64,000 bases of DNA from Streptomyces resistomycificus (GCF_001514265.1 NZ_KQ949003.1:1-64000), one strand, 5' to 3'; positions 9,082-17,369 are shown, counted from the first letter of the stretch. Numbers and translations are program-made. Notes: generated by a model from the letters alone, not told the origin.

Positions 9082-10263
9082 ATGGCTGAGGCTCAGAACA
9101 TCCCGGTGGGGTCCACCACCGCCGGCCAGATCGCGGTGGCCGCCGAGTCGACCGTCGCCACGCGCATGAGCGCGCCCCCCTCCTTCGACGTGCGGGACTT
9201 CCCGGTCCCGCACGGCCGTGAGGAGGAGTGGCGGTTCACCCCGCTGGAGCGGCTGCGCGGCCTGCACGACGGCACCGCGGTCGCCACCGGCGACGGCCTG
9301 AAGGTCGACATCGTGGCGCCCGAGGGCGTCGTCGTGGAGACCGTCGGCCGTGACGACGCCCGCCTCGGCAAGGCGGGCACTCCGGTGGACCGCGTCGCCG
9401 CCCAGGCCTACTCGGCGTTCGAGAAGGCCGGCGTGATCACCGTCCCCAAGGAGACGGTCCTCGCCGAGCCGATCCGCATCGCCGTGCACGGCGAGGGCGG
9501 CACCGCCTACGCCCACCAGGTCGTCGAGCTCGGAGCCTTCGCCGAGGCCGTCGTCGTCATCGACCACACCGGTGACGCCGTGCTCGCCGCCAACGTCGAC
9601 TACGTCCTCGGGGACGGCGCCAAGCTGACCGTCGTCTCCGTCCAGGACTGGGACGACAAGGCCGTGCACGTGGGCCAGCACAACGCGCTCATCGGCCGGG
9701 ACGCCACGTTCAAGTCGTTCGTGGTCACCTTCGGCGGCGACCTCGTGCGCCTGCACCCGCGCGTCGCCTACGCCGGCACCGGCGGCGAGGCCGAGCTCTT
9801 CGGCCTGTACTTCACGGACGCCGGCCAGCACCAGGAGCACCGGCTCCTCGTCGACCACAACACCCCGCACTGCAAGTCGAACGTCGCCTACAAGGGCGCG
9901 CTCCAGGGCGAGGGCGCCCACGCGGTGTGGATCGGCGACGTGCTCATCGAGGCCAAGGCCGAGGGCACCGACACGTACGAGATGAACCGGAACCTGGTGC
10001 TGACCGACGGCGCCCGGGTCGACTCCGTGCCGAACCTGGAGATCGAGACCGGCGAGATCGTCGGCGCCGGCCACGCCTCGGCGACCGGCCGCTTCGACGA
10101 CGAGCAGCTCTTCTACCTGATGGCCCGCGGCATCCCTGCCGACGAGGCCCGTCGCCTGGTGGTCCGCGGCTTCTTCGCCGAGCTCGTCCAGCAGATCGGC
10201 GTCGACGACATCGAAGAGCGGCTTCTCGTGAAGATCGACGAGGAGCTGGAGGCGTCGGTCTGA
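9082..10263 (+). CDS. sufD: Fe-S cluster assembly protein SufD
   Basis: SufD is the paralogue of SufB in the SufBC2D scaffold and is needed for iron acquisition. The 393-residue protein shows a variable N-terminus with PHGREEEWRFTPLERLRGL and a C-terminal beta-helix. The conserved His in VDHNTPHCKSNVAYKGAL corresponds to the His placed at the SufB-SufD cluster site. It ends with the family tail GIPADEARRLVVRGFFAELV. Its stop overlaps the start of the Rieske gene by one base. Confidence 0.96.
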   Translation: MAEAQNIPVGSTTAGQIAVAAESTVATRMSAPPSFDVRDFPVPHGREEEWRFTPLERLRGLHDGTAVATGDGLKVDIVAPEGVVVETVGRDDARLGKAGTPVDRVAAQAYSAFEKAGVITVPKETVLAEPIRIAVHGEGGTAYAHQVVELGAFAEAVVVIDHTGDAVLAANVDYVLGDGAKLTVVSVQDWDDKAVHVGQHNALIGRDATFKSFVVTFGGDLVRLHPRVAYAGTGGEAELFGLYFTDAGQHQEHRLLVDHNTPHCKSNVAYKGALQGEGAHAVWIGDVLIEAKAEGTDTYEMNRNLVLTDGARVDSVPNLEIETGEIVGAGHASATGRFDDEQLFYLMARGIPADEARRLVVRGFFAELVQQIGVDDIEERLLVKIDEELEASV

Positions 10264-10592
10264 TGGCTGACTCTGCGACGTTCCTACGCGCCTGCGGGCT
10301 GAGCGAGCTGGAGGAGGACACCCCCAAGAGGGTGGAACTCGACGGCACGCCGGTCTCGGTCGTGCAGACCGAGGGGGAGGTGTTCGCGATCCACGACATC
10401 TGCTCGCACGCGAACGTCTCGCTCTCCGAGGGCGAGGTGGAGGACTGCCAGATCGAGTGCTGGCTGCACGGCTCCGCGTTCGACCTCAGAACCGGCAAAC
10501 CGTCCGGCCTTCCCGCGACGCGCCCCGTTCCCGTATATCCCGTAAAGATCGAAGGGGACGATGTGCTCGTCTCCCTCTCCCAGGAGTCCTGA
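10263..10592 (+). CDS. Rieske-type [2Fe-2S] ferredoxin
   Basis: The 109-residue protein is a soluble Rieske ferredoxin of the non-heme-iron oxygenase type. The two cluster motifs are present as C-x-H (ICSHANVSL) and C-x2-H (ECWLHGSAFDL). Actinobacterial suf operons often carry such a gene between sufD and sufC; it may donate electrons during cluster assembly or simply be a client of it. The start codon overlaps the sufD stop by one base, and only 7 bp separate it from sufC. The exact role is not established. Confidence 0.92.
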   Translation: MADSATFLRACGLSELEEDTPKRVELDGTPVSVVQTEGEVFAIHDICSHANVSLSEGEVEDCQIECWLHGSAFDLRTGKPSGLPATRPVPVYPVKIEGDDVLVSLSQES

Positions 10593-10599
10593 GGCACCC

Positions 10600-11364
10600 A
10601 TGGCAACGCTTGAAATCCGAGACCTGCACGTCACCGTCGAGGTCGAGAACGGCACGAAGGAAATCCTCAAGGGTGTCGACCTCACCGTGAAGCAGGGCGA
10701 GACGCACGCCATCATGGGCCCCAACGGCTCCGGCAAGTCGACCCTCGCCTACTCGCTCGCGGGACACCCGAAGTACACGATCACCGGCGGCACCGTCACC
10801 CTCGACGGCGAGGACGTCCTGGAGATGGAGGTCGACGAGCGTGCCCGGGCCGGCCTCTTCCTGGCGATGCAGTACCCGGTCGAGGTGCCCGGCGTCTCCG
10901 TCTCCAACTTCCTGCGGACCTCCGCCACCGCGATCCGCGGCGAGGCCCCCAAGCTGCGGACCTGGGTGAAGGAGGTCAAGGGGGCCATGGAGCGTCTCAA
11001 CATGGACCCCGCCTTCGCCGAGCGCAACGTGAACGAGGGCTTCTCCGGCGGTGAGAAGAAGCGCCACGAGATCCTTCAGCTGGAGCTCCTCAAGCCGAAG
11101 GTCGCGATCCTCGACGAGACCGACTCCGGCCTGGACGTCGACGCCCTGCGCGTCGTCTCCGAGGGCGTCAACCGGGTCCGCGAGACCGGCGAGGTCGGCA
11201 CCCTGCTGATCACGCACTACACGCGCATCCTGCGCTACATCAAGCCCGACTTCGTCCACGTCTTCTCCGCGGGCCGGATCGTCGAGTCCGGCGGCGCCGA
11301 GCTCGCCGACAAGCTGGAGAACGAGGGTTACGAGGCATACACGAAGGGTGGCGTATCCGCGTGA
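10600..11364 (+). CDS. sufC: Fe-S assembly ATPase SufC
   Basis: SufC is the ABC-type ATPase of the SufBC2D complex; its ATP cycle opens the SufB-SufD interface. The protein is 254 residues. Walker A is MGPNGSGKS with K46, the signature is FSGGEKKRHE at 148-157, and Walker B with the catalytic Glu is ILDETDSGLD (D172, E173), where the TDSGLD variant is diagnostic for SufC. ATG 10600 stands a normal distance behind a purine-rich GGAGTCCTGAGG. The final bases overlap the sufS GTG start. Confidence 0.97.
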   Translation: MATLEIRDLHVTVEVENGTKEILKGVDLTVKQGETHAIMGPNGSGKSTLAYSLAGHPKYTITGGTVTLDGEDVLEMEVDERARAGLFLAMQYPVEVPGVSVSNFLRTSATAIRGEAPKLRTWVKEVKGAMERLNMDPAFAERNVNEGFSGGEKKRHEILQLELLKPKVAILDETDSGLDVDALRVVSEGVNRVRETGEVGTLLITHYTRILRYIKPDFVHVFSAGRIVESGGAELADKLENEGYEAYTKGGVSA

Positions 11365-12617
11365 CGCAGCTGCCGGGCCTCCTCGACACCGAGGCGATCC
11401 GCAAGGACTTCCCCATCCTGGACCGCCAGGTCCACGACGGTCAGAAGCTCGTGTACCTGGACAACGCGGCGACCTCGCAGAAGCCGCGCCAGGTGCTCGA
11501 CGCCCTCAACGAGTACTACGAGCGCTACAACGCCAACGTCCACCGCGGTGTGCATGTGCTCGCCGAGGAGGCCACGGCGCTGTACGAGGGCGCACGCGAC
11601 AAGGTCGCCGCCTTCATCAACGCGCCGAGCCGCGACGAGGTGATCTTCACCAAGAACGCCTCCGAGTCGCTCAACCTCGTGGCGAACATGCTGGGCTGGG
11701 CCGACGAGCCCTACCGCGTGGACCACGAGACCGAGATCGTCATCACGGAGATGGAGCACCACTCCAACATCGTGCCGTGGCAGCTGCTGGCGCAGCGCAC
11801 GGGTGCGAAGCTGAAGTGGTTCGGCCTGACCGACGACGGCCGCCTCGACCTCTCCAACATCGACGAGATCATCACGGAGAAGACGAAGATCGTCTCCTTC
11901 GTGCTGGTGTCCAACATCCTGGGCACGGTCAACCCGGTCGAGGCGATAGTGCGCCGTGCGCAGGAGGTCGGTGCGCTGGTGTGCATCGACGCCTCGCAGG
12001 CCGCCCCGCACATGCCGATGGACGTCCAGGCCCTCCAGGCCGACTTCGTGGCCTTCACCGGCCACAAGATGTGCGGCCCGACCGGCATCGGTGTCCTGTG
12101 GGGCCGTCAGGAACTCCTCGAGGACCTGCCGCCGTTCCTCGGCGGCGGCGAGATGATCGAGACGGTGTCGATGCACTCGTCGACGTACGCTCCCGCTCCG
12201 CACAAGTTCGAGGCGGGTACGCCCCCGATCGCCCAGGCGGTCGGCCTCGGCGCGGCGATCGACTACCTGTCGTCGATCGGCATGGACAAGATCCTCGCCC
12301 ACGAGCACGCGCTCACCGAGTACGCGGTGAAGAAGCTCGGCGAGGTGCCCGACCTCAGGATCATCGGCCCCACCACGGCCGAGGACCGGGGCGCGGCGAT
12401 CTCCTTCACGCTGGGCGACATCCACCCGCACGACGTGGGCCAGGTCCTCGACGAGCAGGGCATCGCGGTACGCGTGGGTCACCACTGCGCACGCCCCGTC
12501 TGCCTGCGCTACGGAATTCCCGCGACCACGCGAGCGTCGTTCTATCTGTACTCCACGCCGGCCGAGATCGACGCACTGGTCGACGGTCTGGAGCACGTAC
12601 GGAACTTCTTCGGCTGA
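11361..12617 (+). CDS. sufS: Cysteine desulfurase SufS
   Basis: SufS removes sulfur from cysteine, leaving alanine and an enzyme persulfide that is passed to SufU. The 418-residue class V aminotransferase-fold protein has the PLP lysine in TGHKMCGP (K236) and the catalytic cysteine in VGHHCARP (C376). The N-terminal FPIL...VYLDNAATSQKPRQV block and NEYYERYNANVHRGVH are typical of group II desulfurases. GTG 11361 overlaps the sufC stop, and sufU follows after 15 bp. Confidence 0.97.
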   Translation: MTQLPGLLDTEAIRKDFPILDRQVHDGQKLVYLDNAATSQKPRQVLDALNEYYERYNANVHRGVHVLAEEATALYEGARDKVAAFINAPSRDEVIFTKNASESLNLVANMLGWADEPYRVDHETEIVITEMEHHSNIVPWQLLAQRTGAKLKWFGLTDDGRLDLSNIDEIITEKTKIVSFVLVSNILGTVNPVEAIVRRAQEVGALVCIDASQAAPHMPMDVQALQADFVAFTGHKMCGPTGIGVLWGRQELLEDLPPFLGGGEMIETVSMHSSTYAPAPHKFEAGTPPIAQAVGLGAAIDYLSSIGMDKILAHEHALTEYAVKKLGEVPDLRIIGPTTAEDRGAAISFTLGDIHPHDVGQVLDEQGIAVRVGHHCARPVCLRYGIPATTRASFYLYSTPAEIDALVDGLEHVRNFFG

Positions 12618-12632
12618 GGAGCTGGCTGAGTC

Positions 12633-13100
12633 GTGAAGCTTGATTCGATGTACCAGGAAGTCATCCTGGACCACTACAAGCACCCCCACGGGCGTGGTCT
12701 TCGGGACGGTGACGCCGAGGTGCACCACGTCAACCCGACCTGCGGCGACGAGATCACGCTGCGTGTGAGGTACGACGGCACGAAGATCGCGGACGTCTCG
12801 TACGAGGGTCAGGGCTGCTCCATCAGCCAGGCGTCGGCCTCCGTGCTGAACGACCTGCTGGTCGGCAAGGAACTGGCCGAGGCGCAGACGATCCAGGCGA
12901 CCTTCCTGGAGCTGATGCAGTCCAAGGGCCGCATCGAGCCGGACGACGCGATGGAGGAGGTCCTGGAGGACGCGGTCGCGTTCGCCGGGGTCTCGAAGTA
13001 CCCGGCCCGCGTGAAGTGCGCGCTGCTGAGCTGGATGGCCTGGAAGGACGCGACGGCCCAGGCCCTGGGCGAGGCCGACGCCGAAAGGAAGACGGCATGA
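12633..13100 (+). CDS. sufU: Zinc-dependent sulfurtransferase SufU
   Basis: SufU accepts sulfur from SufS by a zinc-linked thiol swap and hands it to SufBCD. The 155-residue protein has the zinc ligands C37 (NPTCGDE, with D39), C62 (GCSISQAS) and C129 (VKCALLSW). The longer insert between the second and third cysteine separates SufU from IscU. GTG 12633 follows GAGGAG at a good distance. Its stop overlaps the next gene by 4 bp. Confidence 0.95.
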   Translation: MKLDSMYQEVILDHYKHPHGRGLRDGDAEVHHVNPTCGDEITLRVRYDGTKIADVSYEGQGCSISQASASVLNDLLVGKELAEAQTIQATFLELMQSKGRIEPDDAMEEVLEDAVAFAGVSKYPARVKCALLSWMAWKDATAQALGEADAERKTA

Positions 13101-13429
13101 GCGAGACCATCGAGATGAAGCCTGCCTCGGAGGAGGAGGTCCGCGAGGCGCTGTACGACGTCGTCGACCCCGAACTGGGCATCGACGTCGTCAACCTCGG
13201 CCTCATCTACGGCATCCACATCGACGACGCGAACATCGCGACCATCGACATGACCCTGACCTCGGCGGCCTGCCCGCTGACGGACGTCATCGAGGACCAG
13301 GCCAAGTCCGCCACGGACGGCATCGTCAACGAACTGCGCATCAACTGGGTCTGGATGCCGCCGTGGGGCCCGGACAAGATCACGGACGACGGGCGAGAGC
13401 AGCTGCGGGCGCTCGGCTTCAACGTCTGA
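13097..13429 (+). CDS. Metal-sulfur cluster assembly factor (DUF59/MIP18 family, SufT-like)
   Basis: The 110-residue protein belongs to the DUF59/MIP18 family, whose members help mature or transfer Fe-S clusters. Family marks are YDVVDPELGIDVVNLGLIYGI and the conserved Cys in LTSAACPLTDVIEDQ. It ends with WVWMPPWGPDKITDDGREQLRALGF, as expected for actinobacterial members. As the last gene of the suf operon, coupled to sufU by a 4-bp overlap, it is likely the SufT-like helper. The operon ends at the hairpin at 13459. Confidence 0.92.
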   Translation: MSETIEMKPASEEEVREALYDVVDPELGIDVVNLGLIYGIHIDDANIATIDMTLTSAACPLTDVIEDQAKSATDGIVNELRINWVWMPPWGPDKITDDGREQLRALGFNV

Positions 13430-13458
13430 GACCCACCGGCCGGTTCACCGGCACAGCG

Positions 13459-13489
13459 AACGGCGACGTCCCCTCGGGACGTCGCCGTT
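13459..13489. terminator. Bidirectional terminator between suf operon and AbfB gene
   Basis: A 14-bp perfect stem (13459-13472 with 13476-13489) has a 3-nt loop and A/T ends on both sides, so it can stop transcription of the suf operon and of the convergent AbfB-domain gene. Confidence 0.9.
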
Positions 13490-13497
13490 TCGTGTGC

Positions 13498-14328
13498 TCA
13501 GGCCAGCCCGCCGACCAGCCGGAAGGACGAGTCCGCCTGGTACAGGCCGCTGTGCTGGTACGGCTGCAGGCGCAGCTGGAAGTTCTCGTGGCGCAGGAAG
13601 CGGCCCGGGTAGTTCACCGACTCCAGCATGACCGCGCCCGGGGAGGAGGCCGTACGGGCACAGAAGGTGGCGTCCTGCTCGAAGAGGGCGGAGCCGTCGT
13701 CGTGTTCGGCACGCAGGACGAACTGACGGTGGCGCAGATACCCGCCGTCGGCCGTGGCGAAGGAGTAACAGGAGCTGTCCGCCAGGCCCTTGACCAGCTT
13801 GAAGGTGGAGTCCTCGCGGGATTCCGAGCCGCGGACCGGGTCGAGCCTGACCGCGCCGCCGCTGACGTGCCAGTAGCGGTCGGGGTAGTTCACCGAGCGG
13901 ACCGAACGCCAGGTCGTCGCCGGCGGCTTCGGATTGGCCGAACCGGGCTGCGTGCTCGGAGACTTGGGCGGATCGGCGGGTCGGGTCACGGAGGCCGAGC
14001 CCTGGGGCTCGGGGGCGCTCGTGGTGGTCCGGGCGGACGGTGAGGAGCGCTTCGTGGCGGGGGGCGACCCGTCACTCGGGGCCGGGGTGGGGTACGAGAT
14101 CAGGCCGGGGCCGCTGGGAACCGCGGCGCCCGCCTGGTCCTTCTTGGGTGACGGGTCGCCGGGCTGCTGCTCCGTCACGGTGATCGCCGTGACGCACGCG
14201 GCGACCGTGGCTATCGCCAACGCTCCGGCCAGCCACAGACGTCGGGTTCCCGGCACCCGGGTGGCGTCCGGTGACCAGCCGCTCTCCCATGGCTGATGCT
14301 GCGGAGGCCGGGACTTGCTTTTTGGCAT
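13498..14328 (-). CDS. Membrane-anchored protein with AbfB (arabinofuranosidase-B type) domain
   Basis: The 276-residue protein has a cytoplasmic N-terminal stretch, one hydrophobic helix (LWLAGALAIATVAACVTAITV, about 31-51), a Ser/Pro/Thr-rich linker (about 55-140) and a C-terminal AbfB beta-trefoil domain (about 142-276). In that domain the repeats SVNYPDRYWHV, GGYLRHRQFVL and SVNYPGRFLRHENFQL are seen. AbfB domains bind arabinofuranose side chains of hemicellulose. No catalytic domain is attached, so it may display a sugar-binding lectin on the cell surface. It is convergent with the suf operon. Confidence 0.85.
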   Translation of the reverse strand: MPKSKSRPPQHQPWESGWSPDATRVPGTRRLWLAGALAIATVAACVTAITVTEQQPGDPSPKKDQAGAAVPSGPGLISYPTPAPSDGSPPATKRSSPSARTTTSAPEPQGSASVTRPADPPKSPSTQPGSANPKPPATTWRSVRSVNYPDRYWHVSGGAVRLDPVRGSESREDSTFKLVKGLADSSCYSFATADGGYLRHRQFVLRAEHDDGSALFEQDATFCARTASSPGAVMLESVNYPGRFLRHENFQLRLQPYQHSGLYQADSSFRLVGGLA

Positions 14329-14540
14329 GCGCTATTCCTCCGGCGGGCACCCGGGATGACGGCTGCGGCCGTGACGGGGAGGTATGTGAACGGTGAAACA
14401 CTAGTGGAGCCCGTCAACTCGCGGCAGCCGTTTCGGTGAGCCGTTTCCGCTCCCACGGGATTCACACCGCCCCCTGTGTTCACATCCCGTTCTCTTCGCC
14501 TCTCCCTTCGTACGGCCCGGTGCCGGCGCACCCGCGCGAT

Positions 14541-14556
14541 GTGTACGCTCGTACAC
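14541..14556. promoter_or_regulatory. Inverted repeat GTGTAC-N4-GTACAC abutting the SMR start
   Basis: The 6-bp arms at 14541-14546 and 14551-14556 end directly at the ATG of the SMR gene. TACGCT inside it would suit a -10 for a leaderless transcript. It is the likely operator of the co-transcribed TetR protein. Confidence 0.6.
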
Positions 14557-14877
14557 ATGGGTTACCTGTTGCTCGCCGGGGCCATCGCCGCAGAGGTCGG
14601 CGCGACCACCGCCATGAAGTACACCGACGGCTTCAGCAGGCTGGTGCCCTCGCTGCTGACCGTGCTCGGCTACGTCGTCTCCTTCGCGCTGCTCGCCCAG
14701 ACGCTGCGGACGATCTCCGTCGGCACCGCGTACGCGATCTGGGCCGGGGCCGGCACCGCGGCCATCGCCACCATCGGGATCGTGTTCCTCGGCGAGGGGA
14801 TGACCGTGGCCAAGGCCACCGGGATCGCGCTGATCATCGCCGGTGTGGTGGTGCTGAACCTGGGCGGGGCCCACTGA
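14557..14877 (+). CDS. Small multidrug resistance (SMR) family efflux protein
   Basis: The 106-residue protein has the four helices of the SMR family. The essential membrane glutamate is present in helix 1 (LLLAGAIAAEVGATTAMKYTDGF), and helices 2-4 include YAIWAGAGTAAIATIG and the dimer helix GIALIIAGVVVLNLG. Homodimers exchange protons for lipophilic cations such as quaternary ammonium compounds. There is no room for a ribosome binding site between the operator-like palindrome and the ATG, which suggests a leaderless mRNA. The stop overlaps the start of the TetR gene by one base. Confidence 0.93.
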   Translation: MGYLLLAGAIAAEVGATTAMKYTDGFSRLVPSLLTVLGYVVSFALLAQTLRTISVGTAYAIWAGAGTAAIATIGIVFLGEGMTVAKATGIALIIAGVVVLNLGGAH

Positions 14878-15422
14878 TGGCCCGCCGCTACGACCCCGAG
14901 CGACGCCAGCGGATCATCGACGCGGCGATCCGCGTCGTCGGGGAGAAGGGGCTCGCCGGGCTGAGCCACCGCTCCGTCGCCGCCGAGGCCGATGTGCCGC
15001 TCGGCTCCACGACGTACCACTTCAGGACGCTCGACGAGCTGATGGTCGCGGCGCTGCGTCAGGCCAACGAGGGTTTCGCCCAGGTGATCGCCGCCCGCGG
15101 CCGTCTCGCCGACCCGGGCACCGACCTGGCCGCCGAACTCGCCGGCCTCCTCGGCGAATGGCTGGCCGGCGACCGCACCGGCGTCGAGCTGGAGTACGAG
15201 CTCTATCTCGCCGCCCTGCGCCGCCCCGCCCTGCGCCCCGTCGCCGCCGAATGGGCCGACGACCTCGCCACCCGGCTCGCCACCCGCACCGACCCGGTCA
15301 CCGCGCGGGCCCTGGTCGCCATGACGGACGGGATCTGCCTGCAGGTACTGCTCACGGGGGCGCGATACGACGAGGAGTCCGCCCGGGAGATGCTGGCGAG
15401 GGTGATCGACGCGGGAGCGTGA
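14877..15422 (+). CDS. TetR family regulator of the SMR pump
   Basis: The 181-residue protein has a TetR N-terminal DNA-binding domain (IIDAAIRVVGEKGLAGLSHRSVAAEADVPLGSTTYHF split across residues 14-50) and a C-terminal ligand-binding domain of the type found with SMR and EmrE-like genes. Since its start overlaps the pump stop (TGATG), both are one operon, and the palindrome at 14541 is a natural autoregulatory site. A cationic drug is the probable inducer; this is inference from the neighbour. Confidence 0.9.
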   Translation: MARRYDPERRQRIIDAAIRVVGEKGLAGLSHRSVAAEADVPLGSTTYHFRTLDELMVAALRQANEGFAQVIAARGRLADPGTDLAAELAGLLGEWLAGDRTGVELEYELYLAALRRPALRPVAAEWADDLATRLATRTDPVTARALVAMTDGICLQVLLTGARYDEESAREMLARVIDAGA

Positions 15423-15860
15423 GCCGGGGTCGGCCAGGGTGGACGCCCGGGGTCCGGGCGGTGGCCCGAGCCGAGGACGCCGCCGACACTACAGGGAACC
15501 CTCCTGTCCGCCTTCCGGGGGAGCGCCGGCGGATACCGCGACGAGGTGCTCCTCGACCCGGACACCTCGGGGGCCCCACGTCGTGCCGCTTGCCGACGTG
15601 CATCCGGTGCCGGCTCCGATCGGCGCGACCTCCACTCAAGTTACCGGTCGGTGGCGCTGCACGGCGGCGCCGGGTGGGCCGAGGGAGACGTCGTGGGAGA
15701 CGGCGTGCTCGGCGGCGCACGGCTCGCGTCGGCGGTGGTCGACGGGAGGGGCCGACGGCCGTGAGCACGGTGTGAACCGCCGGCGGCAGGTGTGACCGGC
15801 ACCTGAGACGGGGTGTGTACCGGTTCGCCCGGGCGGGGGCCGCCACGTTAGTTTGCCCTT
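15423..15860. other. 438-bp gap before dapD
   Basis: I see no supportable gene. Several frames are open but their products are Arg/Pro-rich and lack ribosome binding sites. A short stretch in one frame around 15490-15560 (LLSAFRGSAGGYRDEVLLDP) looks protein-like and could be a decayed gene remnant, but it cannot be extended without frame changes. The dapD promoter should lie in the last 60 bp. Confidence 0.4.
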
Positions 15861-16850
15861 ATGACCGACACGACTGCTCTTCGTACCACCGGCGCCGTGG
15901 CCGCCGGACTTGCCACCATCGCCGCCGACGGCACCGTTCTCGACACCTGGTTCCCCGCGCCCGAGCTCGCCGGCGAGGCCGGCCCGTCCGGCACCGAGCG
16001 CCTGTCCGCCGAGCGGGCCGTGGAGCTGCTCGGCGACGGCGCCGCGAAGGCGATCGGTCCGGACGCCCGCCGGGGCGTCGAGGTGGTCGCGGTCCGCACG
16101 GTCATCGGCTCCCTCGACGACAAGCCCATCGACGCCCACGACGTCTACCTGCGCCTGCACCTGCTCTCGCACCGCCTGGTCCAGCCGCACGGCCAGAGCC
16201 TGGACGGCATGTTCGGCTTCCTCGCCAACGTCGCCTGGACCTCCCTCGGCCCGGTCGCCGTGGACGACGTCGAGAAGGTGCGGCTGAACGCCCGCGCCGA
16301 GGGCCTGCACCTCCAGGTGACGTCCGTCGACAAGTTCCCGCGGATGACGGACTACGTCGCCCCGAAGGGTGTCCGGATCGCCGACGCCGACCGGGTGCGG
16401 CTCGGCGCGCACCTCGCCGCGGGCACCACCGTCATGCACGAGGGCTTCGTGAACTTCAACGCCGGCACGCTCGGTACGTCGATGGTCGAGGGCCGTATCT
16501 CCGCGGGCGTCGTGGTCGGCGACGGCTCGGACATCGGCGGCGGCGCCTCCACCATGGGCACCCTCTCCGGCGGCGGCAACGTCCGTATCACCATCGGCGA
16601 GCGCTGCCTCATCGGCGCCGAGGCGGGCGTCGGTATCGCGCTCGGCGACGAGTGCGTGGTCGAGGCCGGGCTCTACGTCACCGCGGGCACCCGGGTCACC
16701 ATGCCCGACGGCCAGATCGTCAAGGCGCGCGAGCTGTCCGGCGCCTCCAACATCCTCTTCCGCCGCAACTCGGTCACGGGCGCGGTCGAGGCCCGTCCGA
16801 ACAACGCGGTGTGGGGCGGCCTGAACGAGATCCTGCACAGCCACAACTGA
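15861..16850 (+). CDS. dapD: 2,3,4,5-tetrahydropyridine-2,6-dicarboxylate N-succinyltransferase
   Basis: DapD transfers succinyl from succinyl-CoA to tetrahydrodipicolinate in the lysine/meso-diaminopimelate pathway. The 329-residue protein is of the long actinobacterial type: an N-terminal helical domain, a middle domain ending in KFPRMTDYVAPKGVRIADADRVRLGAHLA (two parts), then left-handed beta-helix repeats (GTTVMHEGFVNFNAGTLG, SMVEGRISAGVVVGDGSDIG, GGASTMGTLSGGG). The C-terminal LSGASNILFRRNSVTGAVEA is also typical. It stands alone on the plus strand. dapA, the preceding step of the pathway, is 2.3 kb away. Confidence 0.95.
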   Translation: MTDTTALRTTGAVAAGLATIAADGTVLDTWFPAPELAGEAGPSGTERLSAERAVELLGDGAAKAIGPDARRGVEVVAVRTVIGSLDDKPIDAHDVYLRLHLLSHRLVQPHGQSLDGMFGFLANVAWTSLGPVAVDDVEKVRLNARAEGLHLQVTSVDKFPRMTDYVAPKGVRIADADRVRLGAHLAAGTTVMHEGFVNFNAGTLGTSMVEGRISAGVVVGDGSDIGGGASTMGTLSGGGNVRITIGERCLIGAEAGVGIALGDECVVEAGLYVTAGTRVTMPDGQIVKARELSGASNILFRRNSVTGAVEARPNNAVWGGLNEILHSHN

Positions 16851-16964
16851 GCCCTCCAAGATCACGTACGGGTTGCTCAGCGTGACCTCGTGGTGGTTTC
16901 GGCAGATGAACGGTTGGACGCAGTGTCCGATCAGACGCCGAAACGACGAACGAGGGGCCGTGCA

Positions 16965-17189
16965 ATGACGAACGAGCGGGCGAGGACCGTGGCGCGTTGG
17001 CTGTCCGGGGCGCTGACCCTGGCGGCGGTGTACGGGATGCCGGCAGGGGCCGCCTACGCCGACGAGACCAACAGCGCCTCGCACAACGGCCCGCGGATCG
17101 GACTGGTCAACGTGGGCCAGGTGGACGATCCGATGGAGGACGTACTGGAGCACGTGCTGCTGATCGGCGACGGGCACGCCTGGAACTGA
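16965..17189 (+). CDS. Small secreted peptide, function unknown, 74 aa
   Basis: The predicted product has a basic start (TNERARTVAR), a hydrophobic signal core (WLSGALTLAAVYGMPAGA) and a probable cleavage after AYA, leaving about 40 residues that end in RIGLVNVGQVDDPMEDVLEH...GDGHAWN. The mature peptide is acidic and has no cysteine. I believe similar short secreted proteins occur in streptomycetes, but no role is known to me. ATG 16965 is chosen because the signal peptide then begins properly; upstream starts would put 25 charged residues ahead of it. A very strong terminator follows at 17204, which supports a real, separate transcript. Confidence 0.7.
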   Translation: MTNERARTVARWLSGALTLAAVYGMPAGAAYADETNSASHNGPRIGLVNVGQVDDPMEDVLEHVLLIGDGHAWN

Positions 17190-17203
17190 TCGCGCCCGCT
17201 GTG

Positions 17204-17249
17204 GGACCGGGGCCCGTACCGCACGCCTGTGCGGTACGGGCCCCGGTCC
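17204..17249 (+). terminator. Strong terminator after the secreted-peptide gene
   Basis: A 21-bp perfect stem (17204-17224 with 17229-17249) with a 4-nt loop starts 15 nt after the stop codon. It is followed by TTCCTGTTTT. Confidence 0.9.
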
Positions 17250-17268
17250 TTCCTGTTTTCTCCCCGCC

Positions 17269-17296
17269 GGAAACTTTTTTCGCGGGGGTGGCATAG
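17269..17296 (+). promoter_or_regulatory. Possible ECF-type promoter GGAAAC-N16-GCATAG
   Basis: GGAAAC at 17269-17274 resembles the GGAAC -35 element of ECF sigma promoters, and GCATAG follows after 16 bp. It lies about 75 bp ahead of the sigma factor gene, so it could be an autoregulatory promoter. The match is suggestive only. Confidence 0.3.
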
Positions 17297-17369
17297 CGGA
17301 GGGGGCCCGCACGCGTCATCAGGGGCAACGGGGCGGGTCATCGGTACCGCCGGGGAAGAGAAGGTGACG

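Noticed and set aside
15490..15780. A pseudogene in the gap before dapD
   Set aside because: Short protein-like stretches exist in two frames, but I can name no parent family and cannot show the frameshift, so it is left as an unexplained gap.
15636..17312. 558-codon open frame on the minus strand over dapD
   Set aside because: It is a high-GC shadow antisense to dapD, whose protein is unmistakable. The translated product is low-complexity Arg/Gly/Val/Asp.
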